Shown in pieces: positions 13,850-26,800 of a stretch of DNA of 64,000 nucleotides. Source of the DNA: Progne subis subis (taxonomy: Eukaryota; Chordata; Aves; Passeriformes; Hirundinidae); assembly GCA_022316685.1 (NCBI GenBank), contig JAKJHU010000066.1:1426001-1490000 (forward strand), read 5' to 3'. A program made the translations under genes and the position numbers. Within the stretch, counting starts at the first letter, position 1. The number at the start of each line of letters is the position of its first letter. The notes below the pieces were generated by a model that was not told where the DNA came from, searched no databases, and was given only the letters and a program-made list of their open reading frames with translations.

Positions 13850-15914
13850 TGATCCAAGCGAGCGTCCCAGAGGTAAAGGATCCTGTAAAAAGAAATGGCA
13901 TTCAGATGTAATGTTCATAAAATTATGTTTCAATTTAAATGGCAGTTTGGGAATAGAGCAATACAAAGACTCCTTTTAACCCTTTGTTTTCTAGCTTTGA
14001 AAATAGCCAAGCTCATAAAACTTTGACCCCAAAAGCCCAAAAATCTGTTCTCTCATGCAGTTTGCTACATGAAGTTTCAAAGGAGGGACAGACCTTCCTG
14101 AGTGCGTAACTAAGACACAAAGGCAAAGACGAAAAGCTATTAAAAAACATCCCTTTTAAGTAGGGGGTTTGAATGGTACTCTTAAAATTGCTTTTATGGT
14201 GAACCATAATATTTTAAGGGTGTGCCACTACTATGTGAACATAATCCCAACTCTTTGGTATTGATTACATAATAAAGATATGTGACAGCTTCTTGCAAAC
14301 ATTTGCATTCATTATTTCCCGCTATTATTCAGGTCAAGTATCTTTATCACTAAAGCTGTAGAATAAACCTTATTTATTTTGGTTCATCTGTTTGCTCCCT
14401 AGAGAGAAAATGGTGCACACAATTAGAAATTTTAAAAAAACTATTTTGCTTGCATTTTTTATGCATATTTAAAGAACTTTCCAAGAATACAACAGTCGGA
14501 AAATGGGAGAAATTGCATTTCCTTTGAATCATTCATGTAATTCTACGCCTTGAACATAAACAGTTTCTTCTTTAGTTGTTCTTATTCACATAATAGACCA
14601 CCTGTCATACTGCAACAGCATCACAGTAGTTTCCAGAAGACCAGTAATGTCAGAAACACAGGAATACAACAATCCTCATCTTGCCTATTTACCTTGATTT
14701 CAGAAAGCTGAGTACACATGATGGTAGTGGAAAACACCTGAAGTGAGTATTGTCATGCTGCAAAATGCTTACTCTATTGTGTACATCCTTCTTACCATTC
14801 CAGTTTTCATACACTGGCCTGGTCACTCATGTACAGCTGCTGTGGTAACACCTGTTCCAAAGTTATACCCTAGGTTTCATCTTCCTATGTGAACTTTTTA
14901 GGGCTAAAGAACTCTTAAGCAGCTGAACTGCAGAAGGACTTTATCTGGAAACATCTCAGTGATGTCCTTGCAGATGTCCTGAGACTCAGAAGCATGAAGT
15001 GCCTTCTGAAGATGGGATTGGGTCTCCCACATGGTTTCTGAGCTCCAGAAAGCACAACCTTTATCTAAGTGCAGTCACATATGGTTCTGTCTGTATCACT
15101 TTGCAAGGAAAAACTACACTAGAATGCTTTAATTACCCATGCAGCACATTGCATGCTTATATTAATGATGCCTTTACATCTGCAACACAAAAACAGGAGG
15201 CACAAAGAGGTTTAGAAATGCTGTAGGATTTCATATCACAGCCTCAACCACAATGTGGTTTCTGAACAGACCAGTCTCCAGCTCCTCAAAAAAACCCCAC
15301 TCTGTGAGGCTCCATCTTAGTGGCATCCAAAACTCAACTGAAAGGCTCCTCTTCCTTCTGAATCCAAAGACCCATATAGGACTTAATTTTGAAATAGGGA
15401 AGGAAACCTGAACTGAAAAGATGTTCTCTCCCCCAGCATCTGCCAGTTTGTTCATCTGCCTCTGCTTGAGCTGCTTGGCAAAATACGAGGCATATAATGC
15501 TGTCAAAAATCAAACCAAAATCCAAGTCCTTTGAGATGGCAAAGGACCAAGATGCTGGGAACCAGGCATCTCCTGGCCTCTGCCAGGGCCATCCAATGAG
15601 TCTGGATGCATCTCCTGTCATTCAGGTGTGCTTTACATATAATTGTTCACATTCCAACAATTTTTTTGCTTGTTGTTTAGACTGTGTGCCTGCTAAGACA
15701 GGGACTTGTGGGTGTTTGTAGTATGCTTAGATAGGGCAAAGACGAAAAGGAGCCCATAGGCATCTTATGGCCATCAAAATGCAAAATGTTAATAGCTTCC
15801 AGTAATCCAGCCTACCTTCACCAAGTAAAGACAAACATCAGAAAATTAGGAGGAAAAGAAAACTCGTACTCTTGGTTGCTCTAAAGCAACGCCTGAAGAC
15901 CAAATCAAGCATAT

Positions 15915-16411
15915 AAGGTCCTGGTTTCACTCAGATAGGGTTAATTCTCATCCCAGTAGTTGGTGCAGTGCTGTGTTTTGGATTTAAGATAAGAATATTG
16001 TTGATAACTCACTGCTGCTGTGGTTGTGGCTAAGCAGGGTTTACACCAACTCACAAAGACTTTTCAGTTTCTCCCATCACCCCACCTGCGCTGTGGCTAG
16101 GGGCCACAGGGTGCTGGGAGGGGACACTGCAGGGACAGCCTACCCCAAGTGGCCATAGGGATATTCCACCCTGTATCATGCTCAGTGTATGAACTGGGGG
16201 CAAAGCTGTTTGGGGGTTGCTGTTCAGGAACTGGCTGGGCTTCTGTTAGGTGGTGGTGAGAAAATGCATTGTGCAGCACTTGTTTTCTACATTCCTTTAT
16301 TAATTATTGTATATATCTATCTCAATTTTACTTCCAGCTCCCCATTCTCTCCCCCATTCCACTGGGGGAAGAGGGGGAATGAGCAGGTGGGGTTAAACCA
16401 CATTCTCTAAG
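15915..16411 (+). mobile_element. Degraded solo LTR of an avian endogenous retrovirus (ERVL-like)
   Basis: I recognise the order of blocks from a common passerine LTR family: 'agggttaattctc', 'cagtgctgtgttttggattt', 'gttgataactcactg', 'gggatattccaccctgtatcatgctcagtgtatgaactggggg', 'gaactggctgggc', 'cccccattccactggggg' and the end 'ggggttaaaccaca'. The TATA block is decayed (GTATGAAC), and the A-rich polyadenylation region and part of the 3' end are missing. No gag, pol or env sequence flanks it, so it is an old solo LTR. The exact family name needs a repeat library. Its ends lack clear target-site duplications by eye. Confidence 0.75.
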
Positions 16412-16639
16412 TTGTTGTTCTTAGATTTGCAATGTGACAGGTGTTATTAAGCTTGGAGAGAGAAAAGAACAGCTAGCACACCCCAGAAGTAAGAGATTCA
16501 CAGGAACAGTTGCAATGCACATGATATTGGATGGATTATCTCTAGGTCTCATATATAGACAACTCAAAAGGAATAACTCTTCCACAAATGTAAACATTCT
16601 CTTCCAGGGTTGTAGTTGTTTAACATCCACTGCTGAATA

Positions 16640-17040
16640 TTAGCTGTTCCCCACGTATTGCAATGACACAGTTGCAGTTAAGTAAACACCACTACTGCAC
16701 AAGACGGTTGGTTTTAATACAGGCAAATGAATTAAACTAGACATAAGCAGGTTATGAAATAATAAGGGAGTTGCCAAGAATCAAAGAAGAGATTGAATTT
16801 AACCATTATTAAAATGACAAAACTTGGGATCACCAACTGTAAACGATTTTCATCACCTAATTAAACAGCCCATTAGTGGTTTCAAAAGAGACGGCTGGCG
16901 GTGGCCACTCAGAAAAACTGTTGACTTTGCAATGGTTTGTGCTCTGAGTTAATGCAGTTGATTTCAAACAAGCACTTCCCCTATGCAATTCATTACAATC
17001 GTATTAAATCCTGTGTAATGCTGTTCACTCTGGAACCCAA
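16640..17040. promoter_or_regulatory. Candidate conserved non-coding element in CELF2 intron
   Basis: Repeat-free, moderately AT-rich sequence between the solo LTR and the next CR1 copy, with CCTAATTAAACAGCCCATTA-type homeodomain words near 16856 and balanced, non-simple composition. It has the look of a conserved element but no direct proof. Confidence 0.25.
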
Positions 17041-17180
17041 CCTGAGCCTGTAGTGCATAGCACTGGGGCTGTGCAGCACCAACCACCTCAGGGATGCACG
17101 GAGCACAGGAGGAGCTGAGGGTGCTGCCCATCACCTCAACAACCCTGCTGGACTGAGATTACTTAGTGTGCAAAATAATT

Positions 17181-17213
17181 ATATATATATATATATACAT
17201 ACATACATACATA
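17181..17213 (+). repeat. Compound microsatellite (AT)n(ACAT)n
   Basis: About eight AT units are followed by about four ACAT units, directly before CR1-containing sequence by some 300 bases. Likely to vary between individuals. Confidence 0.9.
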
Positions 17214-17497
17214 AGAAGCTGGATTTAGGGTCAGGGAAGAAACACCACACATCTAATTTTGATTGCATTCTTACACTGAGTTAAACAATATGAAATGACC
17301 AAGCAGAATCTAAAGTGTGTTTTATGAAGTTACACTGCCAATGAAAAATGAAAATCCCTAGAGAAAAGGTGATTTCTATAGAAATTTTGAAGTATGTTGA
17401 ATCTCCACTGACAAGGAATTTTAGAGTTGCGAAGAATGCTCCTGTCCAAAGTTTCTCAGAAGGCTCTAACCACGCACGGGCATCAATTTAGAAACAA

Positions 17498-17880
17498 TCA
17501 CAGAATAGTTTTGGTATGAAAGGATACTAAAGATCAAGTCCAACCTCATTGCCACAGAGGAGGGACGCTTTCTAATAGACAAGGTTGCTCATAGCCCCAT
17601 CCACTCTGGCCTTGAAAATTTCCAGGGATGGGACATCTACAGCTTCCCTGCGCACCTTGTTCCAGTGCCTCAACACCCTCTCAGTAAAGAATTTCTTTCC
17701 AACACCTAATCTAAACCTGCACTCTCTCAGTTTAAAGCCATTACTCCTTGTAGCCCCTTGTTCAAAGTCCTGCTCCAGCTCTCTTGTAGGCCCTTTTCAT
17801 ACTGGAAGGTGCTAAAAGGCCTCCCAAAAGTCTTCCCTTCTCCAAGCTGAACAACTTCCTCAATTTTTCTTCCAGTGAAG
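17498..17880 (-). mobile_element. CR1 LINE fragment, 3' end, minus orientation
   Basis: Read on the minus strand this is a CR1 3' region. On the plus strand it shows 'tcacagaatagttttggtatgaaagg', 'gttgctcatagccccatccactctggccttgaaaatttccagggatggg', 'ttgttccagtgcctcaacaccctctc' and 'cttctccaagctgaacaac'. It is truncated at the 5' end and has no intact frame. It lies in CELF2 intron in the same orientation as the gene. Confidence 0.93.
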
Positions 17881-20800
17881 GGCTTAACCAAGACTCCTGG
17901 AGTATGTGTGCAATCCCAGTCACCTGCTGAAGTGATTTGCCAAATACTTCAGTGTGATCTGTGGCAGAAAACTCAACCACTGCAATTCCCTTCTGTGCCA
18001 CCACCCGTGCCAGGAAAGATGAGTAGGGCAAGATCTGCTGGTGGCATGAAGAAAGCATTGTAAAAGTTCCCTGGCTATCAACAGAGAACAAAAAAATTAA
18101 AGAGTTAAATTAACAATTAAAATTTGTTGAACTGTTCCAAATTATTGCAAGTCATTGTTTAGAACAAGCTTTTTCCTGTCTTTATCTCCTTTAAATAGAA
18201 CTGTATCTGAAAATATATTTGTTTATGCAAATTGGACATCCCTCTCCTATTTGAATTAGCACCATAAGTACATTCTGTATCAGTGCAGACATACTCAATG
18301 TATTTAATGTCAACACTACTAGCAATGATGGAGATTGGAAATACTGCTCTGCTTGTTGGCCATGGAATAAATTTGCCAAACAGAATCACTGTAGCTCTAG
18401 AGTTCAAATTAATGCAAGCAACACTGTTATCAGTCGTCTTTAGCCTGCCACTCTTAGCTTCTAACAGAAACATTTAGGAATAGGAAGCATTACATCTGGC
18501 TACAGCTGCATATTACATGGTCCATTGAGACTTAGATGCTGATGGCTGAACTGAATAACAAACAGCTGGGTATAAATGCAAAGATCAGGGAATCATAAGA
18601 AAATGCTTGTATGGTATCTTTGAAGCCTCGAACACAATGATACTGTATTAGTGCTATTAGCATTACAGAATGGAATAGCCTGAGGATCAGCTTTCAGTTT
18701 CTCAGTGTGCAGGAAACAAACTTTAAGGCAGGTAGTGGGAGACTCCTTTCTGACTACTGTAATATTTATATTCAGTGTATTTTATTAAAAAGTTGGTTGT
18801 GAAACATCAATCCTGTTTGCAGTGCCAGGCAAAAGTCAGCCTTCCTCAGCAGTTATGGGACATAATTCCTCTCCATCTTTGGGAAAGTCCTGAGAATCTT
18901 TTAAAATTCGCAAACATATTTTCAGTGCCATTGGAAATTTACAATACAAATATCTGAAATGAGACAAGCTTGATTCAATGCAGGCATGAGCCAATTTACC
19001 GAAAATTATGTTCCACTCCCTCATAGGTCCAAGAATTGCTAAGAAGGAAAAAAACCAAGCAGGAGAGTTTTGGTGAGGCCACAGTGATGGGTCTTCACAG
19101 CTGTCCTTCAGGTGTTCCCAGAAACACAAGCTTCTGTGCACTCCTTGCAACTCAGCAGCTTCCACTGGAAGAGGATTTTATTTTTGAGATAGAGAACAAA
19201 TGAGTGTTATTCTATTAAATTTACTATACAGACTGCACATTGTCAGGAGTGACACTTGACGCGACTGTCTGGCCTACAAAGCAACAGTACAGAAAGCATC
19301 AAAAGACCTCTCGAAGGCAACTGAAGAACAAAGACAAAAAATTCTGAGTGCGGCAGGAGAGAAGACCTAAAAATTGTCACTAATTGGCATAAGGGAAGAA
19401 AAAATAGCTTGTAGGCCCTTTATAAATAGACTGCTTGTTCAGTAAGTGAATGTGAGTAGTCTGGACTTGTAAAACCTAGAAACCTGTTTTCCTGCCTAAT
19501 GGGACATCCTACAGCTCAAAGGGCACTTTCTTAACTCTTTTCCAACTTTGTCAGAATTAGCAGGGAGGGGAATGCCTGTGGAAGGGATTAAGTACCCAAG
19601 ATGAGTGAATATAGGCGTATAATAAGAAAAAATGAAGAGCACCCCTCCTTGTAGCTCCTCTCGTAGAATATGTGTCTCTCTGTACTGAAGGTCCGTAGTG
19701 AATGTCCCCATCTCAGGAATACAGCCACTCACATTTCTGAAGTAGTTTAAATATCAAAGACATCTCCCCAAAGACTTCCTGAAAGCCCAAGGAGACATAG
19801 TTTTCATTCCTCAGACAAGACTGATCAGGCTTGAAACCACATTTTGGATTCCAATGGAGAAACAAATATTCAGGAGGATGGTGGAGATGATTCGTTGAGT
19901 AAATGTAATGCTGGGTGGTGCTGCAAGCGGAGAAAGAAAACACATTTCCAGCCTGCCAGAGTTAAGATGGCACACTTATGATAAAGAAGAAAGAGAGAAA
20001 AAAAGTATTCTTTAAAGGGAAATGGATACTTTTAGAAACATATCATAGTTCTTGGGCCTCAGGGGATGACAGAAAAGATGTGAGGTGACGTGGTGTAGAA
20101 TAACACCACATGTAAGAAGCAGGCAGAAACACAGAACTTTGCATCTTGACAGAAATCCATCATAAAAATAAAAGCAAAGTAGGTTATTTTCACTAATTGG
20201 AAAACCAGCACCCTTTGATCTGTCCGGGTCTTGATATTATTATATAAGAAGAAATTCCCACCACGATGCCAAAGTGGGTTTAACTTCAGCAAAGAAAGTT
20301 GCTTCAGCTTCTCTACTGGAAACAGCCTCTGCCAATGTTGAAGACAGCTCTGAGAATTCAGGAGCATTAAAGAGGCTAATGTACTTGAGCTTTGTTCTAA
20401 TTACTTCTCTTAATAAGTTTTGCTGGACCACTAAGAATAGATGCTGTCCTGGGAACTCCAGCACTCAATCACCACTGTGTTCCTGGGCATAACTTGCAGC
20501 AATCAGCGAGCAGAATTTGGAGGCAGAATTACCAACTCGGGCAGCAACTGCATAAATATGTGGCTCTAGCTGCCCTTATTGTCACCTGTCTGCAATATGA
20601 TGTTGCCCAGAGCCCTTTCCACATAAAGCTAGATGGTCATAAACACATGCCTAATAGGACTTGCACTATTTAATCTAAATTATTTTGAGAATTGATTTTA
20701 ACAATAACTGTGAACCTAGGAAGGGCAACCAAAATATTACTTCCTTTAGAATAATAAAAAACAACCAGCCTGAAAGGAAATAAGTGAATACATGCTAATT

Positions 20801-23800
20801 TTAGTCCAGATTATTTGTGCTTCTAACAATAAATTCCTACATTCCTGCATCTATTCTCATGGATTTACAGGCATTCAGGACCATCCCTTATTTATCTGTA
20901 GATTAGCATTGATATGATAATTCAACACCTCTAGGCACACTCCTCAATGCAGTAAATAACAGAACCAATAACATCATGTGTCTTTCTATTCAAAGGTATT
21001 TATCTCCCTGGTATCAGACAGAAACTCCATTTTCAGAGAACATTCAAAGGCCCCACTTATTGGAGGGAAAACTCCACTCAGAACTAAAGTTCATAAGAGA
21101 AAAATGACGGCATGGGTGGTATGAACACAGGTGATTGATGCACTCTGATTTCATTAATTTCTACTCTAAAAAGCATACTACAGGAGATCAGGATTAGCTA
21201 TGTCCACTTGGAAACTTTTATTTACGTTTGCGGTGCTTGTTTTTACACAGAAAATCCAGGATATGTATTCTCCTTTCTACTTCTGATTCCTCAGCTACTG
21301 GAATAAAGATGGGAACACTGATGTAGGGAAGAGATGTTTGATTGAGATGTGCAGTTTGAGCAGCTGCACTAAAACTCTTCAGTGTCCAGGAGAACAGAAT
21401 GAAAACAGCATTTTCAGTAATGTTGTTTTCCTCCTGAAAAACATGGCTGCTCTGCAGCATGGTGTGGTAGGATGTTTCCACACCCATGTTATGATCGGTC
21501 TAATAAATCTTTTAACATTGCCACCAGTTGTGAATTAAATCCCAAACCCATGAAAATCTTGTAAATAAGCAAACAGAGTAATTAGTCCAACTTTATTTAT
21601 ACAGATCTGAATTATAATTTTTAGTTTGACTGGTTTCAATGGCAAGCTCATAGAAATAACAGCACTAGCTTGATTATCAAAAGGCCTTAATTTTCAGTGA
21701 AAATGCTCTACTGCAGGCTAACAGGGCTGGTTTCCTGTATCTGAAAGCTACGGTACTGGGCCTTATAGTTTGATTTTTATAAGCCTTATAATGAGGGTGG
21801 AGAGGATATACATTCCATTCTTCAGCTGCATTTTTGTTCCACAAAGACTGCAATTTTCAGTCTCTTGAAAATGTAATTATAGATAATGTTTGCATCAGTG
21901 GCAAGAACACAATGAGCACATGGGGCATGAAAACTCCACTCAAATCACATCCTCTTAGGTTACGAAGCTTGTCTTCTGCCAAGAGTGGAGGCATTTCAAC
22001 AAGCTAACGTTCAGTCTGAAAAAGATTGTGGTTTATACTAACCCCTACATACATTTTTACTTTACACTTTTACTTTTCCCATTATTCTACTCTTTGCATG
22101 GAGAACCTAAATAAACCAGAACAGAGACTGAGTTACTTTGAAAATCTGAGGTCTTATAAAAAATTTGAAATACAGTAGCTAAAAATGTAGAAGTGTACGC
22201 CTCAGTACACCGTGTTCAAATGATCATGCCTTTAGCAGTTGTAAAAGCAAATCTGGATCAGAACAAAAAGATAGCAAGTGGAAAGTTATCAAGGTTGCAT
22301 GAGGGGGAGTCACTTTGAGACAAACTAACCAGCTTCAGTTTAGAAATGGGACTGAAGGCTACTTCAAACCTAACATGATCAAGAATTTCAGAAAGAGGAA
22401 TCAAGAATTTGATTTATTCAGAAGACCAAGAAGAGTCAACTATTTTAGGGTAAAATGAAATATATGTATCTGATATTAAAAAAATAAATCTCTCAGAGTT
22501 CTGCTTCATGTAAGTTAATTATACCATAAGGAAAAGTAAATTGTGCTTCTCTGTTCAGCATCTACCTCAGTAGTAAACCAGAATCAGTCTGAGACACAAG
22601 TGATCTTGATGCTACTGTTGTGCTACTTTTAACATATCCACCCTTTGGAGTGCCTTGATCTCCTTGACTAAGAAAATAAAGTCACTTCCTAAACAAGGTT
22701 TCACACACAGAAAGAAGAACCTACACAGGGTCCCCAAGTCCCAGAGATGGGAGGACAGGGGAGACCCAGAGCTTGATGCCACAGAATATTCCAACCAGCA
22801 CAAGGGATGAGAAGAGAGGACATTCAGCCAGCAGAGAACCTCCTCTCTCTAAAGCCCACAATTTAACTGCAAGTGTTTTGATGCCATTAAACACACCATT
22901 GTAACAGATCAAGACGACTTTTTAAAAATAACTAAGAAAAATAAAAATAGGAGGATAAATTAATACCTTTAAAGCCCTGAAGGCAAATCAGCATAACCCT
23001 ACAACACATTGTTATCAGCCACAAATCTCTCTCCCTTTCCAGAACTTTCTCTCCATTTCATAGAGCACCGTGATTCTTAGCGCTAGGAGCAGGCGCTTGT
23101 GCTAATTGTGAGTCCTAGCATGCAGCTACCAAAATACTTGTCTTCCAGCAACCCCGGGGAGAAGCACACAGTTGTGTTTCATAAGCAAAGAGGAGAATCA
23201 GACTTAAGCTCTTGTCACACTGAATATGTCCAATCAACATAAATTCTTTGTCTTTATTTGTTCACGGTGCATTTGGATCACAGATACAAAGTGCTTTGAA
23301 ATCAAAGGGAGCCTGCCCATCGACTCAATGAGCTTTGGATTTGGTCCTTAATTTATTTATAACAACCAGTCTTTCTGGAACCTGAATATTTGAGCTGATT
23401 CTAAGCCATTTCATTGAGTTTTACCACCAGTTTTGTTGTATAAAAACGTCAAGTGTTTAGAGAAAAGGCTGCAATCTACTGAGGCCTCTGTGTCTTCCTG
23501 CAGCATCACCCAGCTTGGTGCTGTATCTATTTGTTGTAAAGGGGAATGCTGTTAATGATGAAGGTCTCACCTAAACACTGCAATGCTTGAAGAAACTGCT
23601 CACACACAAAATCTGCCAATGCTATAATTTAGGAGGAATTCTTAAAATTTAAGTCCTACTGAGCCTAACCAGGACTTCTTTCAGTGCTCAATATTCCTGG
23701 CTGAAACTCCCCAGCTTGTCACACAGAATTAACAGATGCCCTTGAGAAAGGCATGTTACGTAGATTCACAGTGATTTGCAGTGGGTAAGTAGGGCAACTT

Positions 23801-26800
23801 GTGGTTGTGGGAAAAAAGAAAACAACGTGATAGTATCGTATTTGGTTCACAACTCGTAGACACGACTGTTTAAAAAACAGAGCTGAGAGAACCTACAAAA
23901 AACATTCACTACAAAAATGCAAGAAAAACTACTGTACTTTGACAAACAACTGATCCCCAGAAGACCTAGAAAGATCACAGTCAGGGCTGATTATTCCAGT
24001 CTGCTGGGTCAACAAACACAGACCAGAAAGGTTGCTCATGCTTTCAGGGACTTTCAAAATTTGAATCACTATCTGCATAGTAAGAATATAAAATCATTAA
24101 GCACTTCAGATCTAAATTCCAGGTGGTTCTCTCCAAGTTCAATAGGTTTCTCTTACTTATCAAAGAAGGAAGGCAAACAAAGTAAATGTTTTGCAGGTAC
24201 TTGTAGGAACTTCATCCACCAGAGAAGCAGGGAAGGAATCACAGTGGTGTTTTTGTGGACATTGAAAGGATGGTGATAAGGGAGAGCAAAGCAAGGTGGT
24301 TCTTAACTCAAAAGGTAGAAAAGGGCAGGGAAGGCTGCTTGCTTGAGGCATGGATGGATCAGAGCAGGCTGAAGGTTCCCAGCATTTTAAAAAAACATAA
24401 GCAGGGCAAATTGCATATTTCAGGGACAGAGAAAAATATGGCATGAAGTGGTAAGAGACTGGAAAAAGAGTCTTAGCTATGTTGATGGATTTTTAAAGTG
24501 CTACATGCTAAGCTTCTTCACTGATTAAAAAAAATGTCCAGCTAGATCTATGAGGGTTTTTATTATTTACAGCATATTATAGAATTGAATAAAAAGGCTT
24601 TGTTTGCTGTTCTTGGCAATGTGATTATTTGCTGTTAAATATTTACACCTTTTTTTCTGCCCAAGGAGTTTTGCAAAAGAAGAGGGACGCTGATTTATTT
24701 TTAAGTTTCCATGAAGCCTTCCAGGTTCACATCCAGAAGTTATCAGCAGAATTTTTGCATTTTCTGGGATGTGGGGCTTTGCTAAGCTTATAAATAAAAC
24801 CTTCATTCCTGTTAACACAAATGATGCTCCACTTTTTAAATATAACATTAATTTTAAATGATTATTTTCTCTGCTAAGTAATCCTGAATTTGCATCTTAT
24901 ATGAAAGCCTTGCTTAAATACACACCTTTTTCCACTCCACAATATTAATTTTACCCAGAGGCCTGACATCTCTTAACTCCAAATTCACTCTGTATATGTG
25001 GCTCCAAACCAAACAGGAAAATCAGAGGCCTGAGTGGCTGAAGTCAGCAGCAGTCCTCTCCACTGCCTTTCCCTACTTGAGAAGAAATGGAGACCCAAGG
25101 GGGGCTCAGAGACCTTTAAATCCTCTGAAGGCCAGCAAAGTAAAGGAGTCTAAGCATCCCCTGATGTGGAGCTGAGGACCGAGAGAGCAAAGAGGCCCAG
25201 AATCAGCCAAATAGTCTCTATCTCCTGCAGAGATTCCAGGTAGCAATGTGGGCATCTGAGCAAGCTGAAAATTGCTCCTTTCTGAATTCCAGAAGGAATC
25301 TCTTGCTACAACTGGCCTGCTGTTCATCAGCATAGACAGACAGGCAGCAATGAGGCTGTTGCAGGACCTCTTCCCAAATCCAAGAAATTGCATGCAGGGG
25401 AAGAAGAAGTGACTTGAAGGAGCCTGGAAAAATACTTTGAAAACACAGAGATCAGCCAGTGTTCTTGAAGACTCCTTGGGCCACATTAAACCTTGTAAGT
25501 AATATCTCTTGCTGGAAAACAGGTCTCACTCCTTTGTGAATGCTGGTTTCAAAGGATGGGTTTGCATAGGATATTGAAGAGTTGCTGCTGTCTTACTTTC
25601 CAATGACAATGAGAACTCTTTGTCACATCTATATGGCCACATTGAAACAGTCACTGCAGGAAGAAAAAAGGCTCAAAAATACCCAGAATCTGACTCAAAA
25701 TCATTATGTGGTACAATACATACTAAAGCATATACAAAGCTTCATCCTATTCCAGTGAAATACCCTAGGAAGAGAAAAGACAGGGGAATGGTAAGAAGAT
25801 ACTGAAACTCTCAGCTTTTCCTATTCTACACAGCCTTGTCTTGAAGATAAATAAATGTGGTCTACCAAGTGAGATGCTAGACTGCACTTAGGGGACAATG
25901 AAATCAGGCAAACCCAATTGTTTTAAAAATCCATAATATAGTGCTGGACTTTCTTCAACTACATCTGAGCACAGTTATGAAGCTGCTGCATTTACTCTCT
26001 TCTCCACAGGCAACAAACCAGCTTAAAGGGGGAAAGTTTATCTTCTGCAGCCCAACAATAGAAATATATGTGAAAGCTGAGAGCCCCCAGGCAGTGAGAT
26101 GAATCCTTCTCTCTCGCAAAGGGGAAAAGATTTGATAAGAGGAGTAGAACCCCTCTGCCCCAACTTGAGATGTGTGAACATACTCAAAAGAATACCTGCC
26201 TAACTCAAGCTGACTTCCACTTCATCATCAAGGCAGACACTGCTAGCAAGGTAGAACAGTGTCTGAAAAGTTATTTGCCTCATGTTTCCATGATGAAGTT
26301 CACTCTGAGGCAAGCAATGAGAAAAAGGCTGCAAAAACACGACTGCAATTCATCGTTCAGAGCTGGACAGCCTGGCACGGGATGCAAAGCCCAGCATTAT
26401 GCATTCTTCATTCAAGCCAAGCTCCTGGAAACCCATCGGAAGTTTGGCTTGAACATGGACTACTGGGCTATAGCTGGTAATAAAACATCAGATAATAGTG
26501 CTTTACGTGTCCAGAGAGGTTCTCTTTTTCTAAGAATTGCTTCACTCGTCATTGATTTTTCCACATCCTGCAAAATTAAATGCTAATTTTATTCCTTCCT
26601 CTTCCCTCTGGTCCCCTCCCACTCAATACTGATCTCCAGGAGGAGCTGGCAACACGGAACCTGTCGGAAAAAGCCAGTGCTCACCTGGCAATCCTAAAAA
26701 TTCAGCGCTTTGAGGAAGAAGCTGAATGACATGGGTCAGATTAGGACAAGTGGAATGACTTATACATTTTTTTTCCTGGAGAGATCATCTAGATCATCAG

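Larger units (their letters stand above)
10046..15914. other. CELF2 intron, no gene recognised
   Basis: Intronic sequence with poly(A), poly(T) and T/G tracts. The longest frame outside the CpG island (10323-10883 minus) lies here but begins with GTG and has no recognisable domain. The stretch 14270-14560 is AT-rich with an inverted octamer (ATTTGCAT near 14302) and could be a regulatory element. Confidence 0.6.

Noticed and set aside
13708..13979. Lysine-rich frames around 13800
   Set aside because: They are translations of the 48-base poly(A) tract.
26170..26586. 138-codon plus-strand frame
   Set aside because: No recognisable domain; lies within CELF2 intron and on the opposite strand; compatible with chance.
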